Shown piece by piece: positions 1 through 14,000 of a stretch of DNA of 64,000 nucleotides. The DNA comes from Trachythela sp. YZ-2020 (lineage: Eukaryota; Cnidaria; Anthozoa; Malacalcyonacea; Clavulariidae): contig JADLSH010000367.1 of assembly GCA_016169945.1 (NCBI GenBank), forward strand, positions 4,152,001 through 4,216,000. Reading direction: 5' to 3'. A model generated the notes under the pieces. That model saw nothing but the letters and a program-made list of their open reading frames with translations, was not told the origin of the DNA and did not search any database. Positions within the stretch are counted from its first letter, which is position 1. Each line of letters starts with the position of its first letter. Made by a program: the position numbers and the translations under genes.

Positions 1-2
1 GG

Positions 3-3000
3 GAAGGAGATGTAAAGAATTGGAAGGCATTATGGAAAGTTTTAAAAGCCGAACAAAATACACCAACCCGAAATTTAACGACGTTTGAGAAAATAATTTT
101 CGCTAACGCCCGCGAGAGAGGTAAATATTGCATAATTAACTTACAATATCCTTTAACCGTTCGATTGATAGTTTTGCGTTACTTTTAAGGCCGTTTTCCA
201 CTTCAAACGTATCGTAACGTACCGTAGCACTTTCTTTTGTATCGAAGTCATTAGTTGTACCCGAGTGCTCAGAAAACAAAGAAATACGTTTCGGTACGAT
301 ACGGTTGAAGTGGAAATTAAACAGCATTAAGACCAAGGGAAAGACAAATTATACAAGCAACATTGTTGCGGAGACATTGCTTCCTAATTTTTCCTACCAA
401 TGTTTTGCCATGCTTCCCATGCTAGGCGAACGGGGAAACGTTACAGCTACAGATCGGAAAATTCGAAATTTTGAAAGGTTTCCGGCAACAATGTCTAATT
501 CCCAGTGGCCCGGGCTTTATTCCTAACAATGCCATTTCAAGTTACAATATGATTAATTAACTTGCTTGCACAATTTCTACATTGTTATGTAAAGGTACAT
601 CAGAAAAAGACGATGGTTATGTGCTATTCCAAGGTGATATTAGATTAAAAAGATCTGAAGCTCAACTACTTCTTAGCAAGACAAAGAGTACACGGTCAAG
701 ACGAGCTGTTCTTAAATATTTCAAAGGAAACAGATGGCCCAGGAACGGTTTGGTCTATGACCTTCATCCATCTTTAAGTAGTGAGTAGACATGAATTTCA
801 AACAGCTTTGTAGGTGAAAACGGTATAAAGCTCTGGCGCCAGGCAAGCTTAGCCTGTCTCGCAGACGCATAGGCGTACGGGGGCCAAATTTTTCCCAACT
901 GATATTGAAAATGCCCAATTATTAATTCAACCTTTTCCCCCCCAAAAATAATATAATGAAGATCGGCATATAAGGTATAATATACAAACGTAATACCTTC
1001 TACGATTAACTGCGCGATATGTGGTATATAGTATGTTGATTCTTTGTTTGTAATAAGTTATCGTCCTTTTCCTGTTTTAGATAAGGCTAAAAAAGTAATC
1101 CTGGAAGCCATAGAAGAATGGGAACGTGTTTTACCATGCTTGGGTTCTTGGACAGATATAAAACATCTTCGTAAAAAACCTTATGCACACATACAATTCT
1201 ACAGCGGACAAGGGTGAGAATAGAAAGTCAGATTGACGTCATGCACCGAACTATTACATGTAATTAAGTAATGGTATCATGTGATTGATGTAATTTGTTA
1301 CGTTACTTTAAATAATTATAATTAACCACAAATTAAAACTATATGACATCTAGTTCAAAACTAATACTATTTCTTACGTGGCTATCTAAATATTCACCTA
1401 CAAAGTGTGTTTTGTTTGGCTCGATCCCGCCATTTTGGAAGGCAAAACTTTAATTTTGTTTGAGACTTTACGGAGGCCATTTTAAGTCGAATTCAGTCGG
1501 ACATTTCCGTTGTCGAATTTGTCCATAATTATTGCCACCTAAAATGGCGGGTTTTTAGCATGACATAATATTATTACGAGACCGCAGGACCTGATACTTT
1601 ATTAGTTCGTTATATAAAGCTATAAACTTTTATCTACATGTAGATGTAATTCACCGGTTGGTCGTCTGGGAAAACCTCAGAGGATATCGATAGGTAAAGG
1701 TTGTGAAAACAAAGTCATTGCAGTTCATGAAATCGGTAAGATTCTTTACATAAAATACAATAAATTCCGAAAACATGCATCTTTGAAAAGTCAGAAGAAC
1801 GATCTGTTTTCTTCCCAGGTCATGCAATGGGTATGTGGCACGAACAATCAAGACCAGATCGAGACAGATATATACAAATATTGTGGCATAATATTATACC
1901 AGGTATTTAGCAGATCTTAGCTTGTACACAGTTAGCACTAATAGCAGCTATATATAACTTATTATACAAGCGCCCTGAGCACGTTTAATGGGGAAATATC
2001 GTTAAGGATGTACAACGTTCAGGCATAGTCTGGGGTGGCGAGCTCCAAGTCTGCCTCAACTATCTCGAGGTTTTTATCAGGGAGTGATGAAGGGCGAAAA
2101 CGCGAGCAGGAAGAAAGGCGAGTGGGCGGAGAGGTCTCCCACATTGAAGCCCGTTTCCTTTCCTCCTGCCCGATTTCTTTTTTCCTGCATGGATTTTCGC
2201 TGTGCCGCATTTTCGTCTCTTGTTACTCCCAAATAAAACCGTTTTCTCGAAATATTTGAGAGGCAGACATGGAGCAAGTCTTCAGGGAAGGGTGTGTTGG
2301 GATAGCGCATATACACCACGATACTGATTGATATATTTCCTTATATCTCAGCTACATACCTATTGGCAGATGTCTATATTTATTTATATGGCATGACCAG
2401 GGGCGTAGTGAAGGGGGGCTCTGTCGGCACAATCTGTCAATGTCTGTCGGCACAAGTTGGACTCTGTTGGCAAATTGAACGGCTAGATCTAGTTAGTACA
2501 ATATTATTTAGGCAAAATTGAAAATAACGAAAAAAGTCGGGATCTGAAAATTTTGTCAGAAAAATAATAAAACCGCGGTAAAGTGTCGGGAAAATCAGAA
2601 AATGCGGACAAAATGTCGGTAAAGTTGATTGCGGTCATAATTTTGAGAGACACCCATACATACACACCCAACCCCTATAAGAGACAGACTTGGAGCAAGT
2701 CTACCATTAGCCTTACTCTGTCGTATCTGATTAACAACAGCGGGCGGCGCGCTTGGATTCAAGTGGATTTAGCTTCTGCAAGCGTGGTTCGATAGCATAT
2801 GAACTCGCAATCGTAAACCACGCCCAAACCACGCCCTTTTGTCGGCAAATTTGAAGCAGCACCCCCCCAACACATTACCTTCGCTACGCCCCTGCAAGCG
2901 TGGTTCGATAGCATATGAACCAACTCGCAATCGTAAACCACGCCCAAACCACACTCAAACAACGCCCTTTTGTCGGCAAATTTGAAGCATGCACCCCCCA

Positions 3001-6000
3001 AACACATTACCTTCGCTACGCCCCTGATGGCATCGGCAACGAATAAGTTAATCCTATGGTTTATCTAGTGCGGAACGAACTAAAACTGCAGTACAACTTA
3101 TATTACGCTTTTTTGATATCTCTCTTTGTTAATGAGATATCTCGGTTTGTTTGATTTCTAAAGCATAGTCAATCCAGACATGGTCTGGAAACTCGGCAAA
3201 CTTCAAAGTGTCTATAACGCATGAGCTACTGATTATTGATATTAATTAATATTAATTCAACAGTACGGTTGAGTGATTCGGCGAGGCAATGTTATTGGAT
3301 GATTGCTACATTATGCCCAAAAGGCATTTTGTTCACCGTGCACAAGTTTGCATAAACATGAATAAAAAGATAGAACAAAGACTTTGGCTGTGAAGGCTAT
3401 GTCTAAATATACAGATTATAATTTGCAATCTTTCTGTTTCAATTTCTCATTATTACATACTTAGTTTTTCATCTGAACGTTTTCTTTGGTTTTCTAGCTA
3501 GGATTTTTAAGGATTTCAAAATTTCTACCCAGCCTATGATGTCATATCAAACCAACCGAAATATCATATCTCGAAGCGTAAAATAACTTACAATAACATT
3601 CGTTGTCACTAGATCACTTGTCTTGATCACTATGATTCGGGTGAATTTCCATATTACCAATCTGAATTTAAATACAATCTAAACCCAGGACCGTATTAAC
3701 CACGTGGCAGATGCGGCATATGCCACGGGCCTCGCGCTTATGGGGGCCTCGCGCTTTACTGTGCCACGCCCATTTTTACGAAAACACGCCCATTTTCTAT
3801 TGGGACACGCCCATTTTAGGTGCCTCACGAATTTAGATGCCTCGCGAATTTAGCGACCTCGCGAATTTAGGGACCTCGCGAATTTAGCTTGGCTGCGAAA
3901 TTGCGGTGATTTGCGGATAAAATTGAAAACAATTATTTAACAATTTTGTGTGTCTTTGAATTCAAAGGTTTTCATAACGAGGGGAGGGGGGTTGGGGGGC
4001 TCGCGCTGAAAATCTGCCACTGGCCTCGCGCGACGTTAATCCGGCCCTGTCTAAACCCTAATCCCAACCTAAACCATAATCCTAACCTATATAATCCTAA
4101 GCCTAATCGTTGTGACGTCATTTCGGGATAGTAATATGGAAAGTTACCTATTCATTCATTACTTTTTAGAATGGAGATCGGCATTTCGTAAGATAACTGC
4201 AAGTGTTGTCAACAGTTACGGAGTTAAATACGACTTTGAGTCAGTAATGCACTACCCATCAAATGCCTTTGCTAAACATCCTGGGTTGGAAACAATGAAG
4301 AGTAAGGATGGAACCAAACAGTTGGGGAATACTCAAGGATTGACACAAAAGGATATAAAACAAGTTCAGAGGATGTATAAATGTTGGCCTAATGAGAAAA
4401 GGAAAGGTAAAAACTAAAGACTAGAGTTATTCGCTCAACGTTTTAATTAGTAACATGCACAGCCATTACGCTCATAAAGTATCCTAAGACCTAAATGAGA
4501 ACATCGGTGTGGACCTAGCCTGCGTAGCAGGACCAAGTGACTGAAGTATTAAACTATGCTTGAGTACGATAGTTCTATAACACAGGACTGATTATACTGT
4601 ACATAGCCGTTGAACTAATTACGACAAATCGAAAGACCAAATTAAAAGAAGCCTAGTCAAAAATGGCAGTTATTTTCACATTAGGATGAGACGTACCCGA
4701 CTACTCATTTACTGATTTTGAACCCTTCCCGCGGTTTTAATGACACGTGTGACAATTTTTTGGGGGGGGCAGGAAAATTCGCCTTTTTAAATAAAAATAA
4801 TAAATAAACTTACAAAAATAAATAAAATTGGCGTGTATGCGAGAATACCCCCGGACCCCCCTAAATGATTTAAGTACTGAAAGTGAATTGAGAATATTTT
4901 TTAAATGTTCAAGACAAAAGGACGTTATCCAGCAGATTGTCCAAAAAGTTAAAGAATATGAAAATCAGTTTTCTTAAGGAGCACATGACTCCAAAGATCT
5001 TTGACTAGGACCCCAAAGTTACAATTTGCCTCGGTCCCCCAAACGTCTCTAAGCGGCCTGCCAGTAGGGCGGCTTTCACCTCTTTTTATACGAGAAAAAT
5101 CAGCCCTCTTGCTAGGGCTGTCTCGCTCCCGCACACAGCATTAAATACGGCAGATCCGTGCAACTCATCTATTTTCTTACGTAGTCCAAAATAACACGAA
5201 AATACGTGCTTCAAAAACAGTAAACAAATGATTTTGGTCACGAAGGTCCCTTTTAAGAAAATGCCCCCCTCCCCCACTCCGGTTTCCTCCCACAAGGAAA
5301 CGTGGGTTAGGATATACAAATTAGGAAAGTAATATCACAATTGTTGTAAAAATATATAATGTAGGCTATTAAAGTACGTAATATAGGTATAAGCGAGATA
5401 CTTGATGTACAGTAATCGGTCACTGAAAAGCCCCAGGAAGGAACGAGCTCCTGAATGGGAAATTTGTGAAACTAATGTACTGTCTTCTAATTAGATAAAA
5501 AAGAAATATAAGTTTCTCCTGCACGCACTCTCGGGTTACTGATGATTTACTTTGTGGTGGAAGGGGTTTGGAGTTAGAGTCACGTAATCTTCGAGGGTGG
5601 GTAATGACAATTGTGACATTGCATCACAAAGAGGTTGCAAAAACGTATGACGTATATCCATCGCGTGAACAAAAGTTCTGTCGTGCTGTGTAAAACTTCG
5701 ATTCTTCATTCGAGACAACATCGCCTAGTATATACACTGTATTACATGCAGTATTACGTGTCAACTTGAAAGCATTTCTTTCTTTCTTTCTTTGCAGTCG
5801 CTTGCAGTGACCAATCAAAATCATGCAGAGGCTGGCAAGAGGCTGGATTTTGTAGACCTGGAAACATGTATTACAACTACATGACTAAAAACTGTTGTAA
5901 AACATGCAAAGGTAAATTTGCTTAATACATGCACCTTTGATATATAGTTACATACTATAGTATTGTATGGTATGGTATGGTATGGTATGGTATGGTATGG

Positions 6001-6490
6001 TATGATATGGTATGGTATGCAATGGTATAGTATAGTATAGTATAGACAATCTTTTCTGCTCCAAGAATCTCCCAGTGGGAGCACTCTCCTTTTCTCCACC
6101 AACCTCTCGCATTGACGAAACATGTTCTCTCGTTAACACCAAATTTAGGGTTTATAATTATGATTTATATAAACAATAGAGTGAGCGAAAACCATTACAT
6201 GTATATTGAAACAAATTCTCCATATGATAGAAATGTTATAGGTATTTTGCAGTTTTAGAATTTCGCTGTTTTCCATGTTTTCAGTCGGATATTGATCTGG
6301 GTGATATTGAAACGGGTATATTTAAACTTATGAAACGTGCTTATATAGACCGCCAATTATTTTTTTAGCTGCTTGCAGCGTGGAAGACGAACATAAATCG
6401 TGTGTAAAGTGGTTTGAAGCTGGATTTTGTCGTCATGTCTTATACGAGAAATTTATGGCAAGGTTTTGCAAGAAATCGTGTCAGTGCTAA
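3..6490 (+). CDS. Astacin (M12A) zinc metalloprotease with two C-terminal ShK domains, 5'-partial
   Basis: Eight exons with GT..AG borders and consistent phase: 3-120 (5' end outside the window), 595-780, 1081-1213, 1644-1735, 1819-1902, 4170-4406, 5798-5911, 6369-6490. They give 361 codons ending in TAA. The second exon holds a basic propeptide cleavage site (RSRR) followed by the RWP..GLVYDL start typical of mature astacins. The zinc-binding signature HExxHxxGxxHE is split by the intron at 1736-1818 (HEIG then [15 protein letters not shown]). The Met-turn SVMHY is in the sixth exon. The last two exons each encode one six-cysteine ShK domain, and the protein ends just after the last Cys. Astacins cleave extracellular proteins and propeptides; cnidarian members act in development, digestion or venom, and the sequence does not say which. 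A secreted protein is inferred, but the signal peptide lies outside the window. Confidence 0.9.
2041..2277. repeat. Short foldback element in an astacin intron
   Basis: The left arm (AGCTCCAAGTCTGCCTCAA) is matched in inverted orientation by 2261-2277 (GAGGCAGACATGGAGC), and a TCGAGA motif follows on both inner sides. The interior contains a purine-rich stretch. A small inverted-repeat element is the simplest reading; no target duplication was found. Confidence 0.4.
2395..3026. mobile_element. hAT-like non-autonomous element with duplicated right end
   Basis: The ends CCAGGGGCGTAGTGAAGG and CCTTCGCTACGCCCCTG are inverted repeats. ATGGCAT lies just outside at 2388-2394 and again at 3027-3033, a candidate target duplication. 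The right terminal unit is present twice in tandem: 2776-2891 and 2892-3026, each ending in the same ACGCCCCTG terminus. There is no transposase ORF. It lies in the large intron between the zinc-motif exon and the Met-turn exon of the astacin gene. Confidence 0.75.
3686..4049. mobile_element. hAT-type MITE with perfect 8-bp target duplication
   Basis: The inverted ends CAGGACCGTATTAACC and CGTTAATCCGGCCCTG are flanked by an exact direct repeat TCTAAACC at 3678-3685 and 4050-4057. The 8-bp duplication and CAG..CTG ends fit hAT. The interior is a run of short 'cctcgcgaattta' repeats with no transposase. It sits 120 bases upstream of the sixth astacin exon. Confidence 0.85.
4407..5797. other. 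Astacin intron, no further gene seen
   Basis: This 1.4 kb intron has short open frames on both strands, but none has splice sites or a recognisable domain. It ends in a (TTTC)n tract that forms the polypyrimidine tract of the next exon. Confidence 0.6.
5959..6049. repeat. (TATGG)n / (TATAG)n pentanucleotide microsatellite
   Basis: About 18 imperfect five-base units run through the intron between the two ShK exons. Open frames read through it on the minus strand are repeat artefacts. Confidence 0.9.
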
Positions 6491-6652
6491 TGTTTCGACG
6501 ACAACCTCATATGAAGAACTTTAATATGCCTAGCTAAACCAACAAGAGAATGAAATATTTAATTTTGTTCAAAAGTTTATTTTGTAAAATATGAGGCGAT
6601 TGAATACATACTGATTGTGTTTTTAAATGCATATAGTATAGGATTATTAATT

Positions 6653-6658
6653 AATAAA
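6653..6658 (+). terminator. Poly(A) signal AATAAA of the astacin gene
   Basis: A canonical AATAAA lies 163 bases after the astacin stop codon, a usual distance for a short 3' UTR. No other signal was seen closer. Confidence 0.5.
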
Positions 6659-7384
6659 TTCCAAAATCACTTGCGCTTTGCATCCATTCATATTTAAATG
6701 ACTGTTTCTAGTTTGGTGCGTTTGTACTGCTATCTGGGAGAAGCTACAAATTAAATGGACATTTCCAAAATGTTTTTCTTTTGTATTTTTACTTGTTATA
6801 TAAGAGCACTTTTCGTCTGTGCAATGTGCATCATAATCAAACAGTAAACACTCAATAAATCGTCTTCGTTTTTCAATCAAGGTATCTGACCAGATAAAAG
6901 GACATTGACTAGTTAATAGTAGTTAAATGTATACATCGTAGCCGTAGGTATTTTACAGTCAGAAAAAATCCCAAGTACAAACACATGCAGGTGCACCATA
7001 TTGTCTTTCTGGCAGTGTTACAGTACAACACAAATGCAGTAATGCACTGACATTAAGGTTTTATAAAAATCTCAGGATGCTCATTAATATTTCATGATGA
7101 AAATTTTCTTCAGTAATCAATCCAACAGCTGGTCAAATTGTTAATGTTATTTGTCAGACAAGTGGCTATTATCAAGTAATTGCAGTTGCATTCATGATAT
7201 GTTAAAGACACAAAAGTGCACTGCCCAATCTTATGCCACATTAAAGCTCCAGCAGCCGTAATGTACTTTTTCAGAAAAACTTCCACAATCATAAATCCAT
7301 GACGGCTACGTACTGTACTTTCATCAACTTCAGTAATGGCATAATGTTGCTTATTCACTGCATATATATGTCAATGTCCATGTC

Positions 7385-7607
7385 ACGATATATCATGCCC
7401 TGTGATGGACGCGCTTCCTTCATACATTTCCCACTTTCTTGATTTAAAATTTTTCCACTCAACAATATCTTTCACAATATCCACCTTTCCATTTACTTTG
7501 CCGAGAAGAAAGAACTCGCAGTCGTCATGTTCGAATGCATCAGAAAGCTCCACGACTGAAAAACTAACATCCTTCATGCAGAAATGCACAAGCACGTACA
7601 CATGCAA
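7385..7607 (-). other. Unassigned open frame, possible 3' exon region of the LRR gene
   Basis: A 74-residue frame (ending ..EGSASITGHDIS) looks compositionally coding but has no recognised domain. A splice acceptor TTTTTCAG at about 7556 would enter it. In phase 0, as required by the upstream LRR exon, that acceptor gives a different short tail of about 20 codons. A further open frame lies at 7110-7358 on the same strand. Neither can be chosen without transcripts. Confidence 0.25.
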
Positions 7608-8003
7608 GCAGATCGTTTTACGTTTTCTATCGAGCTTTTTTATCCATAGATTTTCACCAGGCTACTTTGTTTTCCATTGGCTTTAAATGCGTTTCTGAAA
7701 AACAATTTTTAAACAGTATATGAACGATAGGGCCGGAATACATGCATGCACAGCCTGAACTTCAGAAGATCATGCACTAGCCAGCGTCTGCAATTCAGGC
7801 TAAAAATGCACAGCACTTGCTGGCATGAAGAGGAGTACACTACCATGATAGCAACAAATGTTTATGCTTATTTGTCTACCAGAAAAATCATTTGATTTGT
7901 TAGGCTTGTCGTCAGTAACAAAATACAGTTTTCCTTAAATAACTTTATACAGAAGGTTGACATGCATAAAATAATCTTATCCGTATACTAAAGATTATCT
8001 TAC

Positions 8004-11000
8004 CTTTCCAGGTTTTCCTCTTTTCTTCCCTTTCTTCTTCATTCCTGCTCCAAGTTTGACTAAGTTTGCAAATGTTGTTGAATTCATCCGATGACTTGTT
8101 CGGAGTTTTATAGAATTTAACTTTGCTACAAAAGCATGAATTTAGTAAAACCGTTCCTTTTAAAACTTGAAAGACTTATTAAAACATAAATATATTAAAA
8201 TACTAAAATTTTGGTCAAGACTCGCCTACAATCCTGGTCAAAAATATTGGCACACTAGACATTCAAACTGCTGACCAGTATTGTATACAGTGTAAAGTTA
8301 AGAACTAGATGTGGGTTTTGTATATTAACAGCCTTCCTTGATATTCTCGTATATTGGATCTTCGCCATGTACTTGGATTGGATAAAAAAAATTCAGTCTT
8401 AATAACTCAATAATATTTTTTACCCTGGGGGTCCAGGGATATATAAACGATTGAATGGATGTCGTGTATTTCACTGAACGTTTTGTATTAGTAACTCATA
8501 ATGTTTGGTATATTAATCGCGAAAGCATTTCTGACTGAAATATATGTCATAAGAAATTCCTCGAAACGAAGGTAAGAATGGAACCCAGGTTTGGTTTGCT
8601 AGTCCATGCAAGGCCTAAGCAATTGTATTATACAATCACAGCAAATGTGGGGATCAAATTGAAGAGAAATATCAAATAAACTAAAGCATCAAAATGAAAC
8701 ATCGAGTGATATATATAAGCGCCCTGCTTCTCACCTTCCTTGCGATCCATCAGAGCTTCTAAAAGTTCGCGTCCTCCTAAATCACCTATCAAGTTATGCT
8801 CCAAGTCAATTTCCTTGAGGCAATCTGAATGTGTTATCAATCTAATCAAAATAATAAAATAATATCATATTAAATATAATCTATAAATATTAAATATATA
8901 ATCAAAGAAAGGATCTTAGACTTAGGTGGTCTGTAAACAATGTCCTTGGAAAAATAGAGAACATCAATCCAAGCACAACTTGTTAAAAACACTGTGAAAT
9001 TTTCACTCAGAACTACTCACTTTCTCAATAATCTCATACACATGACAGGAGCTAAGTTAGATCCAGCCCATGTGCATCAATGCCATTATTTGCAATGTGA
9101 ATTTTTTCCACCCATGGCCCAACTCTGGGCGGCAGTTTCACTTTCTTCTTGGCAGATTTTTTCTTTTTCTTGCCTTTTTTCTTCCCACGACCTTTGCCAG
9201 ATTTGTCTGCCTTACTATAAATAATTAACACCGAATGAAAATAGAAATACATTCACTCCCTTAATCTAATTTAACCCAGACTTATCATTTACTTACTCTG
9301 TTAATAGAGACCTTTAGCATAGCATAAATTTTTCAGACCGCGAACCACAAACCGCGGTTTCTGGTTAGCGGTTTGCCGTTAGACGTTTGGGCAATTTGGT
9401 GCATTTAGCTTGACGTTTCATTCCTGCTTACCGCGTAATGAGTCCGCCATGTTTTGTTTACTTCCGCATGGCTATTCTCACTTGTGCGGTAATAATCGCC
9501 ATAACTCTTGTAAAAGTTATAATCTCAGGATAAAAATTGCCATGTATCAAGAAAAGAGGCCAAAGAACTTTGCTTTAGTAGTTAAACGTGTGTTTGTAAA
9601 CTTTAAATAGTGTTAAAACGTTGCCGTATTTCACTTACCGCTAGAACACCTTCTTGCGGTTGAAACGTCAACGTCAAACGCCAAACGCGACCGCAAGACC
9701 AGGGCTGTGACCAGGGTCACGTGATATTTTGCGGTTTGCGGTTTTTTACGAAAAACGCAATGCTAAAGGTCTCTAATAACTTTATACTTCAACTTAGTCT
9801 AGGACCTGTAATGAGTTTGTAATGAGGTTGAATTAAGAAAATGACTATGCACCATCCCAGGTCAACTGCTAATTATACATTCATAACTTCATACACCTTA
9901 GAAAGGCTATATTTTCTTATTTCCTAAATCTTTTTGTCATAGGATAAAAAACTATACTTATTTCAATATAATACTAAAAGATTTCATGAGGGTTGATATT
10001 GTTTAGTTGAGCTTTAATACAGTTAATACACACAAGTTGTACTTGAACATAATGATAGTTGACTAAAGAATAATCCAACCAAGTTTCGTCAGGTTTTGAA
10101 GTAGTGCAGTGTGTTTATCTTCGATATTTGTAATCGATGTTTTGCTCAATTATCGCTCCGGTGCAATGTCTCGCCGCTTCTCTTCTCGATTTATCACATT
10201 TTTTCGTCTAAATTATTATTATTATTATTATTTAACTTTATTTAAAGAAGGTTAAGTATTTACAAAATAGGCCAGTTTAGCTAGGGCTAATTATACTTAC
10301 AAATTACATTTGTATGACCAAAATATATACAATTATAATATACTTGATTAAAGATTAATACCTAAATCTACCTAATATAAATTGGAAATGTCTATAGCCA
10401 GATCTAAAGATATAATCGAAAAATTGAATATAAAACTCCAAATATCTTGGAACAAACCACCCCAAGAGGTTTTTAACCTATATAAAGTTGAAAGTTGAAA
10501 CTATAATTTGAAGCATAGAAAACCTTTGAATTTTGGTTCAAAAAGATTTTGTAAGTTTCTGGCTTCTGTTTAGCTTAAGAAAACCAGAAAATACAATATT
10601 ACGCAGGAACTTACAAAATCGTTTATCAAATCCAACTATAGTTTCAACTATTCTTGAGAATATTTCACTCCCCCCCTGTTATCTAGCCCACGCGGTGTTT
10701 TCGTGAAGATTGCGCGTGATTTTCAAATTGCTTTGAACATTATATTTTGTATTCATGTTTAAAAAACTCTTGGGGTGGTTTATTCCAAGATATTTGGAGT
10801 TTTATATTCAATTTTTCGATTGGAACTTTTCTACAATCAAGTATTTTTGGATACTGTAATCTAAATACGTTTGAAGACGAAAAAATGTGATAAATCGAGA
10901 AAAGAAGCGGCGAGACATTGCACCGGAGCGATAATTGAGCAAAACATCGATTCTATTCTATATAAATATCGAAGATAAACACACTGCACTGACTAGGTAG

Positions 11001-14000
11001 GTAGGTAGGTAGGTAAAACTTTATTTTAACACGTTAGCCACTTCAACTAATTGATTGATTTCCAAGTGGGACGTGATTTTTCTACAAATATTTACAAATG
11101 AATAAAAAAAAAAAGTACACACAAACTATATACAAAATCAATTATATTACTTTAATATAAGTATAATTATCAATTATTTATTAATCAGGCTGGCATTGGC
11201 ATTAGAGATGTTGCTATTAAATATGGACAAAGATTCGCTATTTCTAGCTTGTTCAGACAAAGAATTCCATATTTTTGGTCCTCTAAAACTAACACTTTTT
11301 TTAAGATATTCAGTTTTCGGACGCGGAAGGAAGAGAGTAGAATCTGATCCTCGTAAATTATGATGGTGGACTGTATTTGACATATTAAAAATATCATTTA
11401 GTTTAATCGGTGCCATATTGTGCAAAACCTTATACATGACTACTTCAAAATCTGACGAAACTTGGTTGGATTATTCTTTTGTCAACTATCATTATGTTCA
11501 AGTACAATTTGTGGATAATATTTGCGAGGCTCGGTGATAAAAAGCAAATAAAACTGCAAAGTATGGCTGAAACTAAACAATATCAACCCTCATGAAATAT
11601 TTTAGTATTATATTGAAATACGTATAGTTTTTTATCCTATGACAAAAATATTTAGAAAATATAGCCTTTCTAAGGTGTACGAAGTTATGTGATGTATAAT
11701 TAGCAGTTGACCTGGGATGGTGCATAGTCATTTTCTTGTAAAGTATTATACCTAGACACATTTCACTCTCCAATGACCACCCCTAAAAGTGACCACTCTA
11801 AACACTTCAGAAAGTCTGTAGCTTTCATGGTTCAGGAGATAGAGCTATGTCAATAGTGCCGTTTCTGGGCGTGGTCAATTTCAGGCATTTCGCCCCGGAT
11901 ACGGGTTTTGGCACATATGCCACAGTTGAGATTATCTGTTCTAAATGAAATGCATACAAATTCATTACAGGTCCTAATTATAGACTAACTGTGTTTACCG
12001 CCTGAATCATTACTCGTAGAGAAACATGATCCATATCAACAATATTTCAATAATCGTTGAGTTATACTGTACCAATATGTAGATTCTATTTAGTTTAAAA
12101 AGATCATGGTATACAATAAAAGGTAATGTGAGGTTATAATTATGTGCATTTTGGAGCGGCAATTTTTAACAAGACAAGGCATTATAGACACTTTCATTGA
12201 TGCGTAATTCTTCTAATGGTCTCATGGTGTCGAGTTTACTAAATACATTTGTTACTTAAATATATAACTCTTCACCAGCAGTAACAAACTCAACCTCGTT
12301 CCCAGGTTGTAACAGACTGATGGGACTTTATTGCTACTGGCCTGGATAATATATTTTATAATTAAGGGACCGGTATACCTTGAGCTCTCAGTAATTTCTG
12401 GTGGTTTATCTCCATTAACAGCTGTACTAGTTGCGGACATTTGTGATACTTCAGACACGGGATTATTAACAGGATCAACATTCCCAAGTTCCTTTTTCTC
12501 CGCTCGTTCAATTGCCTCCATTTCTGCTTTGTCAGCCAGTAATTTGATCATTTCAATAACACCTTCACATTCTAGGTGGTTCCCATCAAGATAAATATCA
12601 CTGTAAAAATTGAGTAGAGTGGGAAAATGAAAACACGTGCAACAGAAGGACAAGTATGCATGTGGTTGGACAGTCATGGTAGATCCTGCAGGTAGTAGCT
12701 GTGGGATTATCTGATTGCTTCCCCATGCACATATATAACTATAATTATTCTAGGGCTTAAAATGTTCTCTGTAGCAAATCAGTATATATAAGAGAGAGTA
12801 TAACGCCTTAGCGACACATTGGAACGTAGTGTCTTTGATTATGGCCTTTATGGGAACATGACCACCTCGTACTCACATGCAGACAAAGTATCTCCATTAT
12901 TAGAAAAGCTCCAGATTTTTCGCCAAAATTAAGGCCTTGTTTAAAAGAACGCCGATCCTCCCGTTCACTATAGAGTAAACAAGAGGACGCAAAGCCCCAA
13001 ATCTAGGAATAATATTTTTACCGCAACAAAACTCACCACACAGCAGTCTCTACTCACCATACAGACGTTTCTGTTAACAAGTCTCCCAGAATCCGACCAG
13101 ATGCTGGACCAAGGTTACAATAGTTCAAGCTTAACCTTAGTAAAGTTTTGTTATTTTTCAAGCCTCGACACAATCCTTCACATCCTTCATCACCAAACCT
13201 ATATCATGATAGAGTAAAAGAACATCATGATTATTATAACATCGATTCAGTTTGAAGCCGCCTTACAAACCACGTCTATATTTATTAATATATACACTGC
13301 AATGGCACATTTATACTCCGTGCGCTAACAAATGCATTATAAAAAATCTGGCAAACTCTGCACATAAAATTGTTACTTTGTGTTATCCTTTGTATGGTGA
13401 AACAAAAAAAGTTGGATAAAACGCATATTCTGGCGAAAAATGCCGTTTACTTTTACCTATTTTACTATATTTAAATTAAAGATTGCAGTTTGTTTGTGGG
13501 AGTATTAGCACAGAATAGGAAATGACCAGAAAGGCCACTCAGCAGTGCAACGTGACATCCTATTTTTATGCAGTTATCTGGCCAGAATAATGGCGGACCA
13601 GCCAGTTCAGCGTGTTTATTGGTCAGAAAATGCAATTGACTGGCTAGAATAATGGTAATGAACATGCGTAATGCGACATGCGCAGCGTCAAAAACTTCAA
13701 AGGTTCGGCCTCAAGTGGCCCTTCTAGTCATTTCCTATTCTATGGTATTAGGCTTAACGCCCACGCACCCCCCCCCCCCCTTTGGTTTTCACGCCAAAGC
13801 TATACAGGGTGTCCCGAAAAAGTATACCTTTTGAAATGAAGCCTGTGTTTGAATTTGAATGCCTTATTACTATATGCTGAACCCACGGGTGCGTAAAAAA
13901 GTATAGAAGCTATTTTAAATTCCCAGGAGTAGAAAATATTGTACTTAACAAGAATAGACTTATTTATTAAGGTCTCAATACACCCTGTATTTTACGCTTC

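Larger units (their letters stand above)
9785..11990. repeat. Large nested inverted repeat (foldback) in an LRR-gene intron
   Basis: The left arm 9785-10102 is matched in inverted orientation by 11436-11745. A short outer match 'tagtct..aggacctgtaatga' resumes at about 11955-11990 after an insertion in the right arm. Near the centre sits a second foldback (10098-10990), a LINE 3' end and a further LINE fragment. The arms contain no gene. Confidence 0.7.
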